From: Qipengyuania oceanensis
GTDB taxonomy: Bacteria; Pseudomonadota; Alphaproteobacteria; Sphingomonadales; Sphingomonadaceae
Reading direction: 5' to 3'
Assembly (NCBI RefSeq): GCF_009827535.1
Contig: NZ_WTYN01000001.1
Span: forward strand, 1,798,001-1,862,000
DNA length: 64,000 nt
Each line of letters begins with the position of its first letter. The stretch's first letter is position 1. This document shows, piece after piece, positions 54,501 through 63,267 of this stretch. The notes under the pieces are model-generated. The model worked only from the letters and a program-made list of their open reading frames with translations. It was not told where the DNA came from and searched no databases. The position numbers and the translations under genes were made by a program.

Positions 54501-54764
54501 ATGGGCTGGATTATCGCAATTATCGTCGGTGGCATCATCGGCTGGCTCGCAAGTCTCGTGATGAACCGTGATGCCTCGATGGGCATCTTCTGGAACATCG
54601 TTGTCGGTATCGTCGGCTCGTTCATCGGTCGTTTCATCGGTTCGCTGATCGGCGTCGGTTCGACCCTTACCGAATTCAGCGTCCCGGGCCTGCTGATGTC
54701 GCTTCTCGGCGCCATCGTGCTTCTCGGCATCGCCAACCTGGTGCAGCGCGGTCGCGTTCGCTAA
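54501..54764 (+). CDS. GlsB/YeaQ/YmgE-family stress-response membrane protein
   Basis: The 87-aa, Gly-rich protein has three membrane helices (WIIAIIVGGIIGWLASLVM, FWNIVVGIVGSFIGRFIGSL and GLLMSLLGAIVLLGIANLV), the compact pattern of the transglycosylase-associated/GlsB family. These small proteins are often induced by envelope or osmotic stress; the mechanism is not known. A strong Shine-Dalgarno, AGGAGGA, lies a few nt upstream of ATG. It has its own terminator, so it is probably monocistronic. Confidence 0.92.
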   Translation: MGWIIAIIVGGIIGWLASLVMNRDASMGIFWNIVVGIVGSFIGRFIGSLIGVGSTLTEFSVPGLLMSLLGAIVLLGIANLVQRGRVR

Positions 54765-54786
54765 AACCGGGTAACACCGATCAAGG

Positions 54787-54821
54787 AAGGCGGGGCTGCG
54801 CAGGCAGCTCCGCCTTTTTTT
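54787..54821 (+). terminator. Rho-independent terminator after the GlsB-like gene
   Basis: Stem AGGCGGGGCTGC pairs with GCAGCTCCGCCT (one G:T pair) around a short loop, followed by seven T residues. It lies 22 nt after the GlsB-like stop codon. Confidence 0.92.
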
Positions 54822-54866
54822 GCGTCTGCGTCGTCTTTCATCGGGCGTGGTCTGCCATTCGTCGAT

Positions 54867-54884
54867 TGTAGCATCGTTGCTACA
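54867..54884. promoter_or_regulatory. Palindrome upstream of the RND efflux operon, candidate operator
   Basis: TGTAGCA and TGCTACA form a perfect 7-bp inverted repeat with a TCGT spacer, about 125 nt before the adaptor start. This size and symmetry fit a repressor dimer site such as those of TetR-type regulators of RND pumps. No regulator gene is adjacent, so the assignment is tentative. The region 54822-55007 has no gene. Confidence 0.4.
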
Positions 54885-55007
54885 TCGCGAGACAAACCGC
54901 GCGTTGCTCTCGCGGCTCATCGCAGCTAAGTCGCAATCCACGACTTGCTGGGGGTGGCTTAATCGTGTAACACACCCCCTGCGTTTGACAGGCGAGGCAT
55001 TCTGGCG

Positions 55008-56198
55008 ATGAATTACGAGACCCGCGTCACGGCCGACGGTAGCGAACCGTTCGAGTCCGACCTGCGCGGCGTCGACGAGACGCAGCGTAGCGCGATGCGC
55101 AAGCGCATCATCATTGCCGGGATCATTCTTGCCGTACTGGCCGCGATCGCCTTCGGGCTGTTCGCGAAATACGGCAGCACCGGTCTCGCGGCAGGGGACG
55201 AGGAGGCACAGCTTCCGGTCGTGACCGTGGTCGCGCCGGGGCGGACCACCGTGGAAGGTACGATCGGGGCAACGGGTACACTCGCCGCGCGCCGTGAATT
55301 GCCGATCGGTGTCGTCGGCGAAGGCGGCCGTGTCGTGAGCGTTCCGGTGGAAGCGGGCCAATGGGTGCGCGCCGGCCAGGTTCTCGCCTCGATCGATCGC
55401 TCGGTCCAGTCGCAACAGGTCCAGAGCGCCGCGGCCCAGATCGACGTCGCACGCGCCGATGCCCAGCTTGCCCAGGCCAATCTCGAGCGCGCGCAGAAGC
55501 TGGTCGAGCGCGGTTTCGTCAGCCAGGCCGACATCGATCGCCTGACCGCTACCCGCGATGCGGCCCGCGCCAGGGTCCAGGTCACCCAGGCACAATACCG
55601 CGAGCTCGGCGCGCGCAACGCCCGCCTGAACATCGTCGCACCCGCCGCAGGGCTTCTGCTCGAACGCAATGTCGATCCCGGCGCGGTCGTGAGCCCCGGC
55701 TCGGGCGTCCTGTTCCGCATCGCCAAGGGCGGCGAGATGGAATTGCTCGCACGGGTCGGCGAGGGCGAGCTCGGCCAGCTTTCGGTCGGCGTCCAGGCGG
55801 AAGTCGTGCCGGTCGGCACGGATAAGACCTTTACCGGCCAGGTCTGGCAGCTTGCGCCGACCATCAATCCGCAGGATCGGCAGGGCACGGCGCGGATCGC
55901 GCTGTCCTACGCTCCCGAATTGCGTCCCGGCGGCTTTGCCAACGCGACTATCCGCAGTGGAACGGTCGTTGCCCCGCTGCTGCCCGAAAGCGCCGTTCTG
56001 TCCGATGACGAGGGCAGCTTCGTCTACATCGTCGGCAACGAGGACAAGATTGTGCGCCGTCCGATCGTGGTCGGCAGCGTCACGCCCGATGGCATCGTGA
56101 TCGAGGATGGACTGCGCGGGACCGAGCGTGTCGTCCTGCGCGCCGGTGGCTTCCTCAATGCTGGCGAGACGATCAAGCCGGTCTTGCAGAAGGACTGA
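55008..56198 (+). CDS. RND efflux periplasmic adaptor (membrane fusion protein)
   Basis: The 396-aa protein has an N-terminal membrane anchor (about residues 30-52, IIIAGIILAVLAAIAFGLFA) and the HlyD-type layout: a lipoyl half (ATGTLAARRELPIGVVGEGG), a coiled-coil hairpin (QLAQANLERAQKLVERGFV, QADIDRLTATRDAARARVQV), the second lipoyl half and a beta-barrel (GELGQLSVGVQAEVVPVG). It joins the inner-membrane pump to an outer-membrane channel. The pump gene follows 5 nt later; no TolC-type gene is in the window. Confidence 0.94.
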   Translation: MNYETRVTADGSEPFESDLRGVDETQRSAMRKRIIIAGIILAVLAAIAFGLFAKYGSTGLAAGDEEAQLPVVTVVAPGRTTVEGTIGATGTLAARRELPIGVVGEGGRVVSVPVEAGQWVRAGQVLASIDRSVQSQQVQSAAAQIDVARADAQLAQANLERAQKLVERGFVSQADIDRLTATRDAARARVQVTQAQYRELGARNARLNIVAPAAGLLLERNVDPGAVVSPGSGVLFRIAKGGEMELLARVGEGELGQLSVGVQAEVVPVGTDKTFTGQVWQLAPTINPQDRQGTARIALSYAPELRPGGFANATIRSGTVVAPLLPESAVLSDDEGSFVYIVGNEDKIVRRPIVVGSVTPDGIVIEDGLRGTERVVLRAGGFLNAGETIKPVLQKD

Positions 56199-56203
56199 CC
56201 GCG

Positions 56204-59200
56204 GTGGAATTCCGCAACATATCCGCGTGGTCCATCCGCAACCCGATGGTCCCGATCGTGATTTTCACGGGGCTCATGCTGCTCGGGCTGATGAGCTTTG
56301 CGGGCATGAAGATACAGGACAATCCGGACGTCGAGTTTCCGGTCGTGATCGTCAGCATCTCGCAGCCGGGCGCCGCGCCGACCGAGATCGAGAACCAGAT
56401 CACCCAGCGTGTCGAATCCGCCGTCCAGGGCGTCGAGGGCGCGCGCAACATTTCCTCGACCGCGTCCGAAGGCAACACCGTCACGGTCATCGAGTTCGAG
56501 ATCGGCACCGACGTGATCGAGGCGGTCAACGAGGTCAAATCGGTCGTCGACCAGATCCGGGGCGAGCTGCCCGACGGCATTCTCGAGCCGCGTATCTTCC
56601 GACAGCAGACCTCGAACCAGCCGATCGGATATTTCGCGGCCACTGCGAACGACATGACGCTGGAACAGCTGTCGTGGTTCATCGACGATACGGTCGCCAA
56701 CCGCCTGCTCGCGATCCAGGGCATGGCCGAAGTCAGCCGCGGCGGCGGCGTCGATCGCGAGATCGTGGTCACGCTCGATCCGGCGCGCATGCAGTCGCTC
56801 GGCGTCACGGCAAGCCAGATCAACCAGGCGCTGCGCGCCAACAACCTCGACGCCGGCGGCGGCGTGGCCGAGATCGCCGGTTCGCGCCAGTCGGTCCGTG
56901 TGCTCGGCAATGCCGATACGGCCTACGAGCTTTCGCAATCCCAGATCGCCATCGGCGGCGGGCGCACGATCAAGCTGGCCGACGTGGCGGAAGTGCGCGA
57001 CAGCTACGGTGAAGTCCGCTCGCTGGGCAAGTTCGAAGGCAAGCAGATCGTCACCTTCGGCGTGACCCGGGCCAAGGGCGAATCCGACGTGTCCGTCTAC
57101 GACGCGACGGTCGAGGAACTCGACAAGATCTCGCAGGAATATCCGGGCCTCTCCTTCACGCCGCTGTTCACCAGCGTCGATTACACGAAGGCCCAGTACT
57201 CGAGCTCGATGGCCGCTATGATCGAAGGCGCCGTGCTGGCGGTCATCGTGGTCTTCTTCTTCCTGCGCGACTGGCGGGCGACCATCATCGCGGCGCTGGC
57301 GATCCCGCTCTCCGCGATCCCGACCTTCTGGTTCATGGATCTGATGGGTTTCACGCTCAACACGCTCTCGCTGCTGGCGCTGGGCCTTGTCGCAGGCGTG
57401 CTCGTCGACGACGCGATCGTCGAGATCGAGAACATCGTCAGACACATGCGCATGGGGAAGACCGCCTACCAGGCCTCGATCGACGCGGCGGACGAAATCG
57501 GCCTCGCCGTCGTCGCCACGACATTCTCGATCGTCGCGGTCTTCCTGCCGGTCGGTCTGATGCCCGGCGTCTCGGGTCAGTTCTTCAAGAACTTCGGCCT
57601 GACGGTCGTCGCCTCGGTCCTGATGAGCCTCGCGGTGGCCCGCATGATCACCCCGATGGTCGCGGCCTATTTCCTCGAAGCCAAGGGCCGGGCCGAACAC
57701 GGCGGCGGCAAATGGATGGAGCGCTACGTCAACCTGCTTCGCTGGACGCTGCGCCGGCCCCAGGCCGACCCGGCGCCCAAGCCCGACGTCGGCGATCGCA
57801 AGATGTTTTATTTCATGATCGCGTTCGTGTTCTTCGCGATCGTCGCGGTCGCGTTCCTCGCCGTGGCAGGGCTTCTGCTGACCGGGCTTCTCGGGCCTGC
57901 CGGCTTCATCGTCGATACGAACTTCTACGAGAGCTTCCTCGTCTTCCTGCCGGAATCGATCCGGCACCTGGTGGCCTTCGTGCCGGCCTTTGTTTTCCTC
58001 ATCGCCGGGACCGCGCTGGCGCTTGCCATCGGCTGGCTCGTCGCGCGCCTCGTCGCCCGGCTGCTCGGTTTCGTGGCGAGAATGCTCAGCCGTCCTGTCG
58101 GAGAGCGGTTCGCCTGGCGTTCGGCGCGGTTCGCACGTCGGTTCCGCGATCACCGGATGTGGATGATGGGACTGGGCGCCAGCGCGCTGCTGCTGACCGG
58201 GCTGATCGTCGCGCAGATACCCGCCCAATTCTTCCCGACCTTCAACAGCGATTACAGCCGGATCTCGATCCAGATGGTTCCGGGCACCACCCTCGAGCAG
58301 ACCGAAAGGGTCTCCGACCGGGTCGCGGCCATCCTGTCCGAACGGCCCGAAGTGCGGACCGCCCTGCAGCGCGTGAACGAGGGCAGCGGCAACATCTACA
58401 TCACGCTGCACAAGGAGCGGGAGAAGACCCAGCAGGAGTTCGAGCGCGAAGTCACTCCGATGCTCCAGGCCATTCCCGATGCGCGCGTGTCCTTCCAGAG
58501 CATGCAGGGGCCCGGTGGCGGCGGCCGACCGATCCAGGTCATGCTCTCGAGCTCCAATCCCGACCTGCTGCAGGAAACCGCCACCACGCTGGTCGAGCAG
58601 ATGAAGGACGTGCGCGGCGTCGTTGCCCCGCGGATCGAGGCCGATCTGCGGCGTCCGGAGATCATCATCACTCCGCGCGAGGAACTCGCTGCAAGTCTCG
58701 GCGTGACCACCGCGGCGTTGAGCCAGACGATCCGTATCGCCACGCTTGGCGACATCGACCAGAACGCGGCCAAGTTCTCGCTGTCCGATCGCCAGGTGCC
58801 GATCCGCGTGCGCCTGCCGGTCGAATCGCGGCGTGATCTGTCGGTGATCGAAAACCTGCCGGTGCCGACCGCATCGGGCGGTTCGGTGCCGCTCTCGCGC
58901 GTCGCGACGATCAGCCTGGGCTCCGGCCCGACGAGCATCGAGCGCTACAACCAGAGCAGGCGCACGTTCATCACTGCCGATATCGCGCCGGGCCTTGCCG
59001 AAGGCGACGTGAAGGAACTGGTCAACAAGCTGCCGGTCCTCACTAACCTGCCGATGGGCGTGTCGAACGCCCCCTACGGATCCGACGAAATCCAGCAGGA
59101 GATGCTGGCCAACTTCCAGATCGCGCTGGTGTCGGGCATCCTGCTCGTGTTCGCGGTGCTGGTCTTGCTCTACCACCGCGTCATTTCGCCGCTCGTCAAC

Positions 59201-59698
59201 ATGGGCTCGCTGTTCCTCGCGCCCTTCGGCGGCATGCTGGCGCTGTGGATCGCCGGGCAGCCGCTTTCCATGCCGGTCCTGATCGGCGTCCTGATGTTGT
59301 TCGGCATCGTCGCGAAGAACTCGATCCTGCTGATCGACTTCGCGATCGAGGAGATGGCGGCCGGCGTTCCGAAATACGATGCGATCGTGGATGCCGGGCG
59401 CAAGCGTGCCCAGCCGATCGTGATGACCACCGTGGCCATGACGGCCGGCATGGTGCCGACCGCGCTGTCGCTCAGCGGCGACGGTGCGTTCCGCGCCCCG
59501 ATGGGCACCGTCGTGATCGGCGGCCTGATCATGTCGACCCTGCTCACGCTGCTGATCGTTCCGGCGGGCTTCAGCCTGGCCGACGGTCTCGAGAAGCGTC
59601 TCGGCCCGTGGCTGCGCGATCGCCTGCTGAGCTACAGGCCCGGTGACGAGAAACCGCGCACGATGACGGGCGGCGCGGCAGCACACCCGGCCGAGTGA
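56204..59698 (+). CDS. RND efflux transporter permease (AcrB/HAE-1 type) with an enlarged middle region
   Basis: This proton-driven pump has 1164 residues, longer than the usual ~1020-1070. It begins with GTG and RNISAWSIRNPMVPIVIFTG (first helix). The proton-relay Asp pair in helix 4 is in GLVAGVLVDDAIVEIENIV, and the paired late helices read GVLMLFGIVAKNSILLIDFA. Between helix 6 and helix 7 (nt 57760-58150) is an inserted stretch with extra hydrophobic helices (FYFMIAFVFFAIVAVAFLAV and FVPAFVFLIAGTALALAIGW). Substrates are unknown. The next gene overlaps its stop codon by 4 nt. Confidence 0.94.
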   Translation: MEFRNISAWSIRNPMVPIVIFTGLMLLGLMSFAGMKIQDNPDVEFPVVIVSISQPGAAPTEIENQITQRVESAVQGVEGARNISSTASEGNTVTVIEFEIGTDVIEAVNEVKSVVDQIRGELPDGILEPRIFRQQTSNQPIGYFAATANDMTLEQLSWFIDDTVANRLLAIQGMAEVSRGGGVDREIVVTLDPARMQSLGVTASQINQALRANNLDAGGGVAEIAGSRQSVRVLGNADTAYELSQSQIAIGGGRTIKLADVAEVRDSYGEVRSLGKFEGKQIVTFGVTRAKGESDVSVYDATVEELDKISQEYPGLSFTPLFTSVDYTKAQYSSSMAAMIEGAVLAVIVVFFFLRDWRATIIAALAIPLSAIPTFWFMDLMGFTLNTLSLLALGLVAGVLVDDAIVEIENIVRHMRMGKTAYQASIDAADEIGLAVVATTFSIVAVFLPVGLMPGVSGQFFKNFGLTVVASVLMSLAVARMITPMVAAYFLEAKGRAEHGGGKWMERYVNLLRWTLRRPQADPAPKPDVGDRKMFYFMIAFVFFAIVAVAFLAVAGLLLTGLLGPAGFIVDTNFYESFLVFLPESIRHLVAFVPAFVFLIAGTALALAIGWLVARLVARLLGFVARMLSRPVGERFAWRSARFARRFRDHRMWMMGLGASALLLTGLIVAQIPAQFFPTFNSDYSRISIQMVPGTTLEQTERVSDRVAAILSERPEVRTALQRVNEGSGNIYITLHKEREKTQQEFEREVTPMLQAIPDARVSFQSMQGPGGGGRPIQVMLSSSNPDLLQETATTLVEQMKDVRGVVAPRIEADLRRPEIIITPREELAASLGVTTAALSQTIRIATLGDIDQNAAKFSLSDRQVPIRVRLPVESRRDLSVIENLPVPTASGGSVPLSRVATISLGSGPTSIERYNQSRRTFITADIAPGLAEGDVKELVNKLPVLTNLPMGVSNAPYGSDEIQQEMLANFQIALVSGILLVFAVLVLLYHRVISPLVNMGSLFLAPFGGMLALWIAGQPLSMPVLIGVLMLFGIVAKNSILLIDFAIEEMAAGVPKYDAIVDAGRKRAQPIVMTTVAMTAGMVPTALSLSGDGAFRAPMGTVVIGGLIMSTLLTLLIVPAGFSLADGLEKRLGPWLRDRLLSYRPGDEKPRTMTGGAAAHPAE

Positions 59699-60972
59699 CC
59701 CTGGGCGACCGGTCCAGCAGGTCTGCGCCGGCGGGATCGTCGCTCACCGCAGATCGCGCCCGCACGATGCGGATGACGGCTACCGGCATGCTCGTCGCCA
59801 TGGGCGGGCTGTTCCTGCTCTCGCACCATTACCTCGGCCTGCATCCTGCATGGGGCTATGTTCACGCCTTCGCGGAAGCGGCGATGGTCGGCGGCCTGGC
59901 GGACTGGTTCGCGGTCACGGCGCTGTTCCGCCGGCCGCTCGGCCTGCCAATTCCGCACACCGCGATCATCCCCGAGAACAAGGACCGGATCGCCGATACG
60001 ATGGCGCAGTTCCTGCGCGAGAATTTCCTGACTCCGATGGTCGTGGCACGGCGCATGAGCAGCATGAACATGGCCCGCGCGCTCGGCGGTTTCCTTGCCG
60101 ATCCCTCGACTGGTTCGGGCTCGCGCATCCGGGCGGGCGCGGGCGAACTGGTCGTCGAGGTGCTCGAATCGCTCGATCCGGACAGGCTCGGGGGCGAGGT
60201 TAGCGCCGGCCTCAAGTCGCAGCTGGAGAAGCTGGAGGTCTCGACCCTGCTCGGGCGGATGCTCAGCGGCGCGATCGCCGATGGGCGGCACCTGCCGCTG
60301 ATGGAAAGCATGATCCGTTGGTCCGGCCTGGTGCTGGAAGACAATGAGGACATGGTCCGCGAGATGATCCAGCGCCGCGCCAACGGTATCATCCGCTGGA
60401 CCGGGCTGGACGAACGGATCGCCAATTCGGTGCTCGACGGCCTCTACAAGCTGCTGGCCGAAGTGCTGATCGATCCGGAACATCCCCTTCGCGCCAAGGT
60501 TCAAGAAGGGCTGGAGGACCTGGCCGACAAGCTGCAGCACGATCCCGAAACCCAGGCCCGGGTCGAGCGGCTCAAGCTGGAAATGCTGCAGAACCCCGCG
60601 ATCGGCGAGTGGTGGCAGGGCGTGTGGGAGCGGATCAGGGCCGGTCTCATCGACATGGCGCGCGGCAAGGACGACATGTTCGCAGGACTGGGCGGCAGCC
60701 TCGCCGAACTCGGCAATGCGCTGCAGCAGGACGAACGGTTGCAGTACCAGGTCAACCGCTTCGCCCGCCGCACTGCGGTCGGTGTGACGAGCCGCTATGG
60801 CGACCAGATCGTGCAGCTCGTTTCCGAAACCGTGCGCCGCTGGGATGCGACGACGATCACCGACCGGGTCGAGAGCGCGGTCGGGCGCGATCTCCAGTTC
60901 ATCCGGATCAACGGGACGCTGGTCGGCGGACTGGTCGGCCTGACGATCCACTTGCTCACCCAGGTCCTGTGA
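59695..60972 (+). CDS. DUF445 family membrane protein (YjiN-like)
   Basis: The 425-aa protein has a helix near the N-terminus (MTATGMLVAMGGLFLLSHHY) and the family core WFAVTALFRRPLGLPIPHTA, IIPENKDRIADTMAQFLREN, then long amphipathic helical regions and a final helix (NGTLVGGLVGLTIHLLTQVL). The function of DUF445 is not established. The GTG start at 59695 overlaps the pump's stop codon (GTGA), suggesting co-translation with the RND operon. An envelope role would fit the family but is inference. Confidence 0.9.
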   Translation: MTLGDRSSRSAPAGSSLTADRARTMRMTATGMLVAMGGLFLLSHHYLGLHPAWGYVHAFAEAAMVGGLADWFAVTALFRRPLGLPIPHTAIIPENKDRIADTMAQFLRENFLTPMVVARRMSSMNMARALGGFLADPSTGSGSRIRAGAGELVVEVLESLDPDRLGGEVSAGLKSQLEKLEVSTLLGRMLSGAIADGRHLPLMESMIRWSGLVLEDNEDMVREMIQRRANGIIRWTGLDERIANSVLDGLYKLLAEVLIDPEHPLRAKVQEGLEDLADKLQHDPETQARVERLKLEMLQNPAIGEWWQGVWERIRAGLIDMARGKDDMFAGLGGSLAELGNALQQDERLQYQVNRFARRTAVGVTSRYGDQIVQLVSETVRRWDATTITDRVESAVGRDLQFIRINGTLVGGLVGLTIHLLTQVL

Positions 60973-61520
60973 TCGACTATCCGCCGCGCGATCGCCCGGT
61001 GGTGGTGACGGAACGGCTGGAGCTGTGGGTCCCGGACGAGACGGACGTGGATGCGATGATCGCGATCCTCAGCCATCCCGAAACGCACCGCTTCCTGGGC
61101 CCGATGAGCAGTTACGCGGACCAGATGTCCCGGGTGTTGCGCAACCTCGGCAGCTGGCTGCTCAAGGGATACGGCATCTTCGCGGTTCGCCACCGCGAAA
61201 GCGGTACCGTCATCGGCAATTGCGGAATGTTCCACGGATGGCGGGACATCGGCGCGGATTTCGACGGCAAGCCGGAAGCGGGCTGGATCTTCGCAGCCGA
61301 CGAGGTCGGCAAGGGATACGCCACCGAGGCGATGCGCGGCGCCCTTGAGTGGTTCGAGCGGGTCCACGGCTCTTCCGGGATCGTGTGCATGATCGATATT
61401 CGTAACGCGCCCAGCATCGCCCTGGCGCGCAAGCTCGGCTTTGGGGAGCTACGTACAGCCACACTACCTGACGGCGATTCGGTCCTGCTGATGGAGCGGC
61501 AGCCAGGCATTTCCACCTAA
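60969..61520 (+). CDS. GNAT-family N-acetyltransferase
   Basis: The 183-aa protein has the GNAT fold of RimJ/RimL-like enzymes: VVVTERLELWVPDETDVDAM, GYGIFAVRHRESGTVIGNCG, EAGWIFAADEVGKGYATEAM with the acetyl-CoA pyrophosphate-binding loop, and SIALARKLGFGEL. The substrate (amine or protein N-terminus) is unknown. The GTG start at 60969 overlaps the DUF445 stop codon (GTGA). This puts it in the same transcript as the RND pump genes. Confidence 0.9.
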   Translation: MIDYPPRDRPVVVTERLELWVPDETDVDAMIAILSHPETHRFLGPMSSYADQMSRVLRNLGSWLLKGYGIFAVRHRESGTVIGNCGMFHGWRDIGADFDGKPEAGWIFAADEVGKGYATEAMRGALEWFERVHGSSGIVCMIDIRNAPSIALARKLGFGELRTATLPDGDSVLLMERQPGIST

Positions 61521-61557
61521 TCGCGGCGCAGGTCGCGGCTAAGCCGGATCGAATAGT

Positions 61558-61576
61558 CCTCCTTTTTCGAAGGAGG
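61558..61576 (+). promoter_or_regulatory. Hairpin containing the Shine-Dalgarno of the sigma-like gene
   Basis: CCTCCTT (61558-61564) pairs with AAGGAGG (61570-61576) around a TTTCG loop. The right arm is the Shine-Dalgarno of the gene starting at 61588, about 10 nt away, so the stem would hide the ribosome site. No T-run follows, which argues against a terminator. It could act as a translational switch, for example a thermosensor; this needs testing. Confidence 0.45.
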
Positions 61577-61587
61577 GCAATCCGGTC

Positions 61588-62292
61588 ATGGCAGCTTCGG
61601 TATCCAGGCGCGCGCTCGAACACGAAGTCGGCGAGATCCGCGCGCTCGAAGCCGCGCTGGCAGCGACGGGGTCACGCGGCGGAAGCTACTCGCTGCGCAT
61701 CGATCGCCATTATCGCCGGGTCATGGCGATGCTCGAACCGCGCATAGCCTGGCTGACGCGGCGCTACGGGCTGGGCAACTGGCGCGAGGACGCGGCCCAG
61801 GCCTGTGCCATCGGCATCTACCGCGCGGTCGGGAGCTGGGAGCCGGAGCGGGCCGGGTTCTCGACGCTCGTTCATTGGCAGATGCGCGGCGAGCTGCAGG
61901 CGCTGCGGCACCGGGTGATGCTTGATCGGCGGCCTGCGGCGCGAGCGGCAGCGGCCCGAACGGTGAGCATGTTTCGCGATGACGGTCGGACCGTGGGCGA
62001 ACTGGCCGAGCTGGACGACCGGGAAGCCCTGCCTGGGACGGAGCGGCAAGCGGCCGATGCCATGGCAGGGGCACTCTTGCGCCATTTGCTCGACCGGATC
62101 GGCTCGCCTGCGCGCGAGCGGGCCATCGTCGAGGCAGCGGTCTTCGCTCCTGACGGCGGGCTCGACCTGCCCGAGAAGACCAGGGAGAAGCACCGACAGA
62201 TCGTGCGCCGCACCTTCAGGAACTGCGCGAAGGTGGCTGCGGATCCGGTCGGCTCTTCGCAAGTCAGTTCACGTAACGCACCGAGCTGGTAA
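61588..62292 (+). CDS. Sigma-70-like factor (RpoH-like region 2), atypical C-terminus
   Basis: The 234-aa protein carries a sigma region 2-like stretch in its first half: YRRVMAMLEPRIAWLTRRYG, REDAAQACAIGIYRAVGSWE and FSTLVHWQMRGELQALRHRV. The C-terminal part has helical segments (LLRHLLDRIGSPARERAIVE, TREKHRQIVRRTFRNCAKV) that may be a divergent region 4. I recognise this type from Erythrobacter-like genomes but know no proven role. The start has AAGGAGGG 10 nt upstream, inside a hairpin. Its 3' end overlaps the TonB-C gene by 29 nt on the opposite strand. Confidence 0.78.
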   Translation: MAASVSRRALEHEVGEIRALEAALAATGSRGGSYSLRIDRHYRRVMAMLEPRIAWLTRRYGLGNWREDAAQACAIGIYRAVGSWEPERAGFSTLVHWQMRGELQALRHRVMLDRRPAARAAAARTVSMFRDDGRTVGELAELDDREALPGTERQAADAMAGALLRHLLDRIGSPARERAIVEAAVFAPDGGLDLPEKTREKHRQIVRRTFRNCAKVAADPVGSSQVSSRNAPSW

Positions 62293-63207
62293 AGAACGAG
62301 CGCACCGGCGATCCGCTGGCGTCGAGAGCGGGACTGAACTTCGCTCCATTCTTGATCAAGCCGCAAACGGTAAGATCTCGATCGAAGCCTTCGGAGGTCG
62401 TCATATTGGTTGCTGACAGCTTTCCGGGCGGCCTTCTTCGTCAACGATGACCCGGATGTTGAATCGTGCCATTCTTCCACCGCGAAGAGCCTGCGCGGGA
62501 TAATTCCTCTGAATGCTTCGAACGATCTTCTCATCGTTCAGCCACACGGGAAACTTCTGGATCTGCTTCTGCTGTTCCGGATCGAGACCCCAGGTCTTGA
62601 CGAGATCGTCCATGCAAAAATTCATCGCTTTGAACGGTGCTTCCATGCCGCCGAGCTCAAGTTTGACGGTACCGATGCGCGGTGACGATAGCGAAAGCCA
62701 GCTGATCGCTTTACCCGTTTCTGCATCTAGCTCGCGAAGTTCTCGCGAGCCTTCTGCGGGCTCCGGATTCTTCGCTGCGCGACCTTCGAACTCTTCCTTG
62801 GTTTCAAAGACTGTCTGCACCGGACCATACCCCATTATGGCGGCGCCAAGATCACCGAGACTCGCATCCTCGTACGACTGCTCATACCCCGGTAGGGCAG
62901 GACCAAACTGAACTTCCACTTTCCGCTCTGGAAGCCTCTGAAATTTGTTCGTGATCCTGAGATCGTACAGCGACGGGCCGGCCACCCCGTAGGAAAACCG
63001 AGCAGAAGGATTGAACTGCTCGATGTAGAACAACGTCTCGCTCGCGCCCGTACCGAAAGTGCGGGCGAGGCGGCAACGGTGTTCGCCCATGTCGAGCTGC
63101 CATTGGCTCGACGGCTGCAGGACGAGTGTCGCCTTGTCCTGTGCGGCGGCCGGGCAAACGATCAGCGCGCCGAGAACCAGCGAAGCGATGACAGGTGTTC
63201 TGACCAT
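62264..63207 (-). pseudogene. Secreted protein with TonB-C-like terminal domain, frameshifted near its end
   Basis: An exported protein with a signal peptide (MVRTPVIASLVLGALIVCPA). The main frame ends at 62401 after MARFNIRVIVDEEGRPESC, in the middle of a TonB C-terminal-like domain. The missing end is found in another frame: TSEGFDRDLTVCGLIKNGAK and PVRSFFTSSVRYVN, with a stop at 62264. One lost base near 62416-62420 (CAACC, perhaps once CAAACC) explains both halves. It could be a true mutation or a sequencing error. ATG 63207 has GGAGG upstream. The function is unknown. Confidence 0.75.
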
Positions 63208-63208
63208 G

Positions 63209-63246
63209 AAAAAGCCCTCCGGACGCCTTGTTAGCGCACGGAGGGC
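63209..63246 (-). terminator. Rho-independent terminator after etfA, overlapping the next gene's ribosome site
   Basis: On the minus strand GCCCTCCG (63246-63239) pairs with CGGAGGGC (63221-63214) around a 17-nt loop and is followed by TTTTT (63213-63209). It lies between the etfA stop codon and the downstream gene's ATG 63207. The 3' arm contains the GGAGG Shine-Dalgarno of that gene, so the same hairpin could also limit its translation. Confidence 0.72.
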
Positions 63247-63267
63247 CAATTGTAAGTTACAGAATGG

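Noticed and set aside
56024-59686. A 1220-aa antisense reading frame opposite the RND pump gene
   Set aside because: It is rich in Arg, His, Asp and Gly, has no recognisable domain and mirrors the pump gene, which has clear motifs. This is a codon-bias shadow in GC-rich DNA.
61558-61576. Terminator after the GNAT gene
   Set aside because: The hairpin is not followed by a T-run and instead contains the next gene's ribosome site.
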